Assembly (NCBI GenBank): GCA_022837205.1 | Contig: JALHEL010000026.1 | Coordinates: 10,970-22,459 of the forward strand | DNA: 11,490 nucleotides | From: Leptolinea sp. | GTDB lineage: Bacteria; Chloroflexota; Anaerolineae; Anaerolineales; Anaerolineaceae | Direction of reading: 5' to 3' | In this document: positions 7,378-11,490 of the stretch, in pieces | Layout: the number at the start of each line of letters is the position of its first letter | Position numbering within the stretch: position 1 is the first letter of the stretch | Made by a program: the position numbers and the translations under genes | Notes under the pieces: generated by a model | Told to the model about the DNA's origin: nothing | Database searches by the model: none | Seen by the model: the letters and a program-made list of their open reading frames with translations, nothing else

Positions 7378-7537
7378 CAATCTTTATGAAATCATTTCTT
7401 AAGAGACAACAGTATTTTATTTATCATCGACTATACTATAGCCCTGATCAATAAGCGGTAAAGAAATTGATGCAGCCGTTTCTTATAAGGGGAAAGATAA
7501 GAATTTATTCGGTATTATAATTATTTTAAATCAACTT

Positions 7538-7544
7538 AGGGGGG
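7538..7544 (+). promoter_or_regulatory. G-rich ribosome-binding site deciding the HAD gene start
   Basis: AGGGGGG at 7538-7544 precedes two adjacent in-frame starts, TTG 7546 and ATG 7549. TTG is only 1 nt from the G-run, whereas ATG is 4 nt away, so ATG 7549 is preferred. Confidence 0.65.
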
Positions 7545-7548
7545 TTTG

Positions 7549-8385
7549 ATGGAAGTTTTTGATTTTTCCAAAATAAAATCAATTTTTTTGGATATGGATG
7601 GTGTATTATGGAATGGGAAAAATCCGATCGGAAATACTCGGGATATTTTTACCAAATTGGATCAAGCGGATATTTTTCCTGTTTTTATAACCAACAATTC
7701 CACACGAACGCCTGAATCTTATCAAGAAAAAATGGCCGGGTTTGGAGTAAAAATCAAACCGGACCAAGTGATTACACCGGCTGTTGCCGCGTCTTATTTA
7801 TTCAAAAAAAATTATTCGAAAGACGTTCGAATTTATGTCTTCGGTTCACAGGCATTGAAAGATTACCTCAAAAGGGAAGGTTTTACCTTATCGGATGAAA
7901 AAGCTGATATTGTCTTAGTCAGTCTGGATCAGGAGATGACTTACCAAAAAGTAGCGACTGCCATGCATCTGATCAATGAAGGTGCAATATTTTATGCGAC
8001 GAATCGGGATCATATTTTGGCATCCGAAAACGGCTGGCTTCCGGGCGGTGGCGTAATGGTCAGCGCGGTCGAAACATGTACGCAAAAGAAGCCTATTGTG
8101 ATCGGGAAACCGCAGCCCTATATGATTGAGATTGCTATGGAGAAATTCGGATTGGATAAATCGGAAGTAGTCGCGGTGGGTGATCGATATGACACGGATA
8201 TTATCGGAGGTATCAATGCGGGCTGTCATACTGTAATGGTTCTTTCCGGAGTTGATACAAAGGAATCAGTTTCAAGTTTTCAAAAACAACCCACGCTGAT
8301 CTGTAAAGATTTGGAAGAATTCGCAGAAATTTTAATAAGACAAAAAAATAATCTTGACCCAATAAACAGAACGGATAAACTATGA
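7549..8385 (+). CDS. HAD-superfamily phosphatase, subfamily IIA (NagD / p-nitrophenyl phosphatase-like)
   Basis: This 278-residue cytosolic protein has all four HAD motifs. Motif I is FLDMDGVLW with nucleophile D15 and acid/base D17, motif II is FITNNSTRT with T48, motif III is K187 in IGKPQPYM, and motif IV is GDRYDTD with D212 and D217 for magnesium. The large cap between motifs II and III and the GKPxP signature place it in the HAD-IIA group, which includes NagD, glycolate-2-phosphate phosphatase and pyridoxal phosphatase. The exact substrate cannot be inferred; small phosphorylated metabolites are likely. The start at ATG 7549 is chosen over the adjacent TTG 7546 on ribosome-binding-site spacing. 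The stop TGA (8383-8385) overlaps the rlmN ATG by 4 bp, so the two are translationally coupled and this gene probably opens the HAD-rlmN-ftsY-prfB operon. Confidence 0.92.
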   Translation: MEVFDFSKIKSIFLDMDGVLWNGKNPIGNTRDIFTKLDQADIFPVFITNNSTRTPESYQEKMAGFGVKIKPDQVITPAVAASYLFKKNYSKDVRIYVFGSQALKDYLKREGFTLSDEKADIVLVSLDQEMTYQKVATAMHLINEGAIFYATNRDHILASENGWLPGGGVMVSAVETCTQKKPIVIGKPQPYMIEIAMEKFGLDKSEVVAVGDRYDTDIIGGINAGCHTVMVLSGVDTKESVSSFQKQPTLICKDLEEFAEILIRQKNNLDPINRTDKL

Positions 8386-9413
8386 AAACTTGTTTCTTTG
8401 ATTTGAATTATGAGGAGCTTCTTTCAATTCTGAAAGAATGGCAGGAACCGGAATATCGGGCAAAACAACTTTGGAACCTTGTTTACCGAAATTTAAATTT
8501 TGTTCCTCAAAACTTCAGTAACATTCCTAAGGATCTTCGCGAGAAACTCGATGAAACATTTGAATTTCAACCGGTTAAGATAATCCGTAACGTATCTTCT
8601 TCAAATCAACAGGCAAATAAATATTTACTCGGACTTACGGACGGAAAGAAAATAGAAGCAGTCTTGATGCGTTATCGCGAACGAACGACCATATGTATTT
8701 CTACGCAGGTAGGCTGCGCAATGAATTGTGCTTTTTGTGCAACCGGACAGATGGGCTTTACAAGAAACCTGACTTCGGGAGAAATTGCGGGGCAGGTTTT
8801 TTTCTTCGTTAAGGAACTGGAAAAAGAGGAACGAAAATTAACCAATCTTGTGTTAATGGGAATGGGAGAGCCCTTTCATAACTATGCGAATGTTATGAAA
8901 GGGATTGATTTGATAAATGACCCGGAAGGGTTTAATTTCGGAGAACGAAGAATTACCATCTCAACCGTGGGGATTATTCCGATGATTGAGAAATTTACGA
9001 AAGCAAAAAGGCAGATAAATCTTGCCGTCTCCCTCCACGCACCGACAAATACCATTCGAAATCAAATTATTCCGATCAACAAAAAATATCCGATCGAAGA
9101 TCTTCTTGCAGCCTGTAAGGCATATACGGATTATACCGGACGAAGAATCACTTTTGAGTATGCGATGATCAGCGGCTTAAATGATTCGATCGAACAAGCA
9201 GTCCAACTCAGTAAATTGTTGAGAGGGATGCTTTGCCATGTTAATCTTATTTCATTGAATCCGACTCGGAAATATGATCGAACCGGCTCTTCAAGGGAGA
9301 GCATTAATAATTTTTATTCCATTTTAGACAAAGCCGGCATTCCTTGTTCAATCAGACTCAACCGCGGAGTGGATATCGGCGCAGGATGTGGGCAATTACT
9401 TGCTCAAGCATGA
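8382..9413 (+). CDS. rlmN: Dual-specificity rRNA/tRNA adenine-C2 methyltransferase RlmN
   Basis: RlmN is a radical SAM enzyme that methylates C2 of A2503 in 23S rRNA, near the peptidyl transferase centre, and A37 in some tRNAs. This 343-residue protein has the radical SAM cysteines CAMNCAFC (C112, C116, C119) that bind a 4Fe-4S cluster. It also has the SAM-binding GMGEPFHNY and the C-terminal catalytic cysteine C336 in GAGCGQL, which forms the transient RNA adduct. The second mechanistic cysteine should be C336's partner among the radical SAM cluster-proximal residues; I did not assign it. The N-terminal helical domain (about 1-90) is the RNA-recognition part. Length and motifs match the housekeeping RlmN rather than the resistance homologue Cfr, though motif reading alone does not fully exclude Cfr-like activity. 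It has no clear ribosome-binding site and is probably translated by coupling to the upstream gene through the ATGA overlap. Confidence 0.96.
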   Translation: MKTCFFDLNYEELLSILKEWQEPEYRAKQLWNLVYRNLNFVPQNFSNIPKDLREKLDETFEFQPVKIIRNVSSSNQQANKYLLGLTDGKKIEAVLMRYRERTTICISTQVGCAMNCAFCATGQMGFTRNLTSGEIAGQVFFFVKELEKEERKLTNLVLMGMGEPFHNYANVMKGIDLINDPEGFNFGERRITISTVGIIPMIEKFTKAKRQINLAVSLHAPTNTIRNQIIPINKKYPIEDLLAACKAYTDYTGRRITFEYAMISGLNDSIEQAVQLSKLLRGMLCHVNLISLNPTRKYDRTGSSRESINNFYSILDKAGIPCSIRLNRGVDIGAGCGQLLAQA

Positions 9414-9419
9414 TATAAT
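9411..9419 (+). promoter_or_regulatory. Extended -10 promoter motif overlapping the rlmN stop codon
   Basis: TGATATAAT at 9411-9419 is a perfect extended -10 (TGn-TATAAT). Its first three bases are the rlmN stop codon. The region 17 bp upstream (GGCAAT near 9391) is a poor -35, which extended -10 promoters can tolerate. Transcription would start near 9426, giving ftsY and prfB an extra internal start. Confidence 0.45.
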
Positions 9420-9466
9420 CTATCCGCTTAATACAGGGAAAGAATTTTTTTGATTGTAGAGGAATA

Positions 9467-10384
9467 ATGGCTGAATTTTTATCAAAATGGATGAAAGGTC
9501 TTGATAAAACTCGGAAAGTTACTTTTTCAAGACTGGCATCCGTTTTAGGAACGAATGAAATCGACGAATATCTGTGGGATGATTTGGAAGCCATTCTCAT
9601 TCAGGCAGACATCGGCGTCGAGACTTCAAACGAAATAATAGAGTCCCTAAAAAAGACGGTTTTAGATCAGGGGTTATATAAATCATCGGACTTGGTTGCT
9701 TATCTTAAGAATGAACTGATTCAAAGGCTTCCCGAAAGCCGTGACCCGTTGGATGAATCCGAAAAAATCAAACCTTATGTGATTCTTATGGTCGGGGTCA
9801 ACGGATCAGGGAAGACAACCACAACCGCTAAACTCGCAAAAAAATATACGGATGCCGGCAAAAAGGTTATGATAGCGGCCGGTGATACCTATCGAGCGGC
9901 GGCAATTGAGCAACTCCAAGTTTGGGGCAATCGATTGAATATCCCTGTCATTGCAGGCAAAGAAGGCGGCGATTCTGCTGCGGTGGCTTTTGATGCGGTT
10001 CAAGCAGCGATTGCCCGGAACATGGATATTCTGATAATCGATACTGCCGGACGATTGCAATCCCGTTACAATTTGATGGAAGAACTGAAGAAAGTTCACC
10101 GTGTAATCGGGAAAGCGCTCCCGGGAGCGCCCCATGCGGTTTGGATCATATTGGATGCAACAACCGGGCAAAATGCCCTTATCCAAGCGAAAGCTTTTAA
10201 AGAAGCGGTTAAAGTTAATGGTGTCATCCTGGCTAAATTGGATAATTCCGCAAAAGGAGGAATGGCATTTGCAATTACTCAAGAATTGGATTTGCCAATT
10301 ATTTATGCCGGATTAGGTGAAAAAGCGGATGATTTGGAGAGATTTAATCGCGAAGATTTTGTTAACGGAATAATCGGAGATTAA
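9467..10384 (+). CDS. ftsY: Signal recognition particle receptor FtsY
   Basis: FtsY is the SRP GTPase receptor that docks ribosome-nascent-chain complexes at the membrane. The 305-residue protein begins directly with the helical N domain (about 1-95) and lacks the long acidic A domain of E. coli FtsY, as in many bacteria. The NG GTPase motifs are G1 GVNGSGKT (110-117), G2 DTYRAAAIEQL (140-150), G3 DTAGR (192-196), G4 AKLDNSAKGG (256-265) and the closing loop GLGEKADDLERF (282-293). G4 reads AKLD rather than the common TKLD and has N-S where G-T is usual; the specificity residues K257 and D259 are intact. The ATG at 9467 follows AGAGGA (9458-9463). The gene lies 53 bp after rlmN and 9 bp before prfB, so it is likely co-transcribed with both. 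Confidence 0.96.
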   Translation: MAEFLSKWMKGLDKTRKVTFSRLASVLGTNEIDEYLWDDLEAILIQADIGVETSNEIIESLKKTVLDQGLYKSSDLVAYLKNELIQRLPESRDPLDESEKIKPYVILMVGVNGSGKTTTTAKLAKKYTDAGKKVMIAAGDTYRAAAIEQLQVWGNRLNIPVIAGKEGGDSAAVAFDAVQAAIARNMDILIIDTAGRLQSRYNLMEELKKVHRVIGKALPGAPHAVWIILDATTGQNALIQAKAFKEAVKVNGVILAKLDNSAKGGMAFAITQELDLPIIYAGLGEKADDLERFNREDFVNGIIGD

Positions 10385-10393
10385 TAAGCAAAG

Positions 10394-11473
10394 ATGCAGG
10401 AATCTATTATTAAGATGAATTCCATCAAACAGAAACTCAATGAGCTTACCGCTCATTTGGATCTGGAGACCAAGAAAAAACATTTATCGGACTTGCAGAA
10501 AGAATCCCAAAAACCGGATCTTTGGGATAATCAAGATAAAGCTCAAAATTTGCTGAAAGAAATAAATGACTTACAAGATGAAATCTCGGATTGGGAAGGA
10601 TTATCCGAAAAAGTGGATGACACGATTGAATTATTGGAAATCGGTGATACATCCATCGGAGAAGAGCTTCAAAACGACATAAACTCGATTGAAAAAGAAA
10701 TCCGCCAAAAAGAAATCCAAGTCTTACTTTCCGGAAAATATGACAGCGGTAATGCCATTCTCGCGATTCATGCCGGTGCCGGCGGTACCGAAGCACATGA
10801 TTGGGCTGCGATGTTGCAACGGATGTACTTGCGCTGGGCAGAAACGCACCATTATGCAGCGGATATTGTTGATTTTACCCCCGGCGAAGAAGCCGGTACC
10901 AAAACGATCACAATGACAATCACCGGTAAGTATGCTTACGGATATCTGAAATCGGAAAAAGGCACTCATCGATTGGTTAGGCTCTCACCTTTTGACGCAG
11001 CTCACCGACGGCATACTTCTTTTGCCATGGTGGAAGTATTGCCCGAAGCACCGGATACCGAAGAAATAAACATCCCACCGGAAGATATTCGCATTGACGT
11101 ATTTAAGTCTTCCGGGGCGGGCGGTCAGAACGTTCAAAAGAACTCAACTGCCGTTCGACTATTGCATATCCCGACCGGAATTATCGTGACCTGTCAGAAT
11201 GAACGTTCACAAACCCAAAATCGCGAAAATGCGATGAAAGTGTTGAAATCCAGACTGTTGGAAATAAAACATCAGGAACATGAAAAAGAACTCGGTGAAT
11301 TACGAGGTGATTACGTCAAGGCGGAATGGGGAAGTCAAATTCGGTCTTATGTTCTCCACCCCTACCAAATGGTAAAAGATCATCGGACCGATTATGAAGT
11401 CGGAAATGCCCAGGCTGTCTTAGACGGAGATTTGGATGGCTTCATGGAAGCTTATCTCAACTATAAGAAATAA
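10394..11473 (+). CDS. prfB: Peptide chain release factor 2 (RF2), without the programmed frameshift
   Basis: RF2 recognises UGA and UAA stop codons and triggers peptide release. The 359-residue protein has the UGA-reading tripeptide SPF at 198-200 and the catalytic GGQ at 243-245 inside GAGGQNVQKN. The N-terminal coiled helical domain 1 spans about 1-110. It is read in one continuous frame: the region aligning with the E. coli frameshift site is TTG-GAT (10457-10462, L22-D23) and contains no in-frame UGA, so the autoregulatory +1 frameshift is absent. The start at ATG 10394 is 9 bp after the ftsY stop with only a distant GGAGA (10376-10380); ATG 10415 is an alternative that would shorten the protein by 7 residues. 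It is the last complete gene in the window and probably the last in the HAD-rlmN-ftsY-prfB operon, although the 17 bases after it are too few to show a terminator. Confidence 0.97.
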   Translation: MQESIIKMNSIKQKLNELTAHLDLETKKKHLSDLQKESQKPDLWDNQDKAQNLLKEINDLQDEISDWEGLSEKVDDTIELLEIGDTSIGEELQNDINSIEKEIRQKEIQVLLSGKYDSGNAILAIHAGAGGTEAHDWAAMLQRMYLRWAETHHYAADIVDFTPGEEAGTKTITMTITGKYAYGYLKSEKGTHRLVRLSPFDAAHRRHTSFAMVEVLPEAPDTEEINIPPEDIRIDVFKSSGAGGQNVQKNSTAVRLLHIPTGIIVTCQNERSQTQNRENAMKVLKSRLLEIKHQEHEKELGELRGDYVKAEWGSQIRSYVLHPYQMVKDHRTDYEVGNAQAVLDGDLDGFMEAYLNYKK

Positions 11474-11490
11474 TATGAGATAATACTAAA

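Noticed and set aside
7388..7441. Two odd-length palindromes, GAAATCATTTC (7388-7398) and CTATACTATAG (7431-7441), upstream of the HAD gene
   Set aside because: Each is short and AT-rich; they differ in sequence and do not frame a convincing promoter, so chance is the simplest explanation.
7386..7454. A 22-codon plus-strand frame starting ATG 7386 just after the clpP terminator
   Set aside because: No ribosome-binding site, immediate overlap with terminator tail sequence, and too short to support without conservation.
7516..7521. Perfect TATAAT upstream of the HAD gene as its promoter
   Set aside because: No -35-like hexamer occurs at 16-19 bp upstream and no TGn extension is present. A promoter must exist in 7378-7540 or upstream, but I cannot place it.
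7804..7811. Run of eight As inside the HAD gene as a slippage or frameshift site
   Set aside because: The frame continues intact on both sides with all HAD motifs present, and homopolymers of this length are expected in AT-rich genes.
8382..9413. The radical SAM gene as the antibiotic-resistance methyltransferase Cfr
   Set aside because: Its length, GMGEPFHNY motif, C-terminal GCGQL and housekeeping operon context fit RlmN, and no mobile element is nearby.
9806..10282. A 158-codon open frame on the minus strand inside ftsY
   Set aside because: It is antisense to the conserved GTPase core, shows no family resemblance and has a low-complexity, cysteine-rich shadow composition.

Overview
The window is a plus-strand, AT-leaning stretch of bacterial chromosome with nine complete protein-coding genes and no convincing minus-strand gene. 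There is no tRNA, rRNA, CRISPR array, insertion sequence or phage gene. My best guess for the source is a low-GC member of the Chloroflexota (Anaerolineae-like). That rests on remembered family style: the degenerate trigger factor PPIase domain, the FtsY G4 motif AKLDxSAKGG, the ClpP motif GVTASFGTVLLTAG and the RF2 motif GAGGQNVQK. It was not tested by a search.

Layout. Positions 50-1300 encode a 12-helix MFS transporter, followed by a hairpin that looks like a terminator. Positions 1429-2817 encode a stand-alone adenylate-forming enzyme of the PaaK/CapK-like type. A 209-bp gap then holds a near-consensus promoter (TTGACA, 17 bp, GATAAT) for trigger factor (tig, TTG start). Next comes the membrane protease gene ftsH, whose promoter and start codon flank a perfect 16-bp inverted repeat. 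ftsH ends in a hairpin terminator, and clpP follows with its own strong terminator. The last block is HAD phosphatase, rlmN, ftsY and prfB. It reads as an operon: a 4-bp stop/start overlap, then a 53-bp gap that begins with an internal extended -10 motif, then a 9-bp gap.

How the genes fit together. From tig onward almost everything serves the making, targeting or quality control of proteins. RlmN modifies 23S rRNA and tRNA, and RF2 terminates translation. Trigger factor receives the nascent chain, and FtsY receives SRP-bound ribosomes at the membrane. FtsH and ClpP degrade membrane and soluble proteins. The HAD phosphatase, the transporter and the PaaK-like enzyme have no evident functional link to this theme.

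I did not find a previously undescribed multi-gene system; this is mostly conserved housekeeping DNA. The feature most worth following up is the perfect inverted repeat between the ftsH promoter and start codon, which overlaps the ribosome-binding site.
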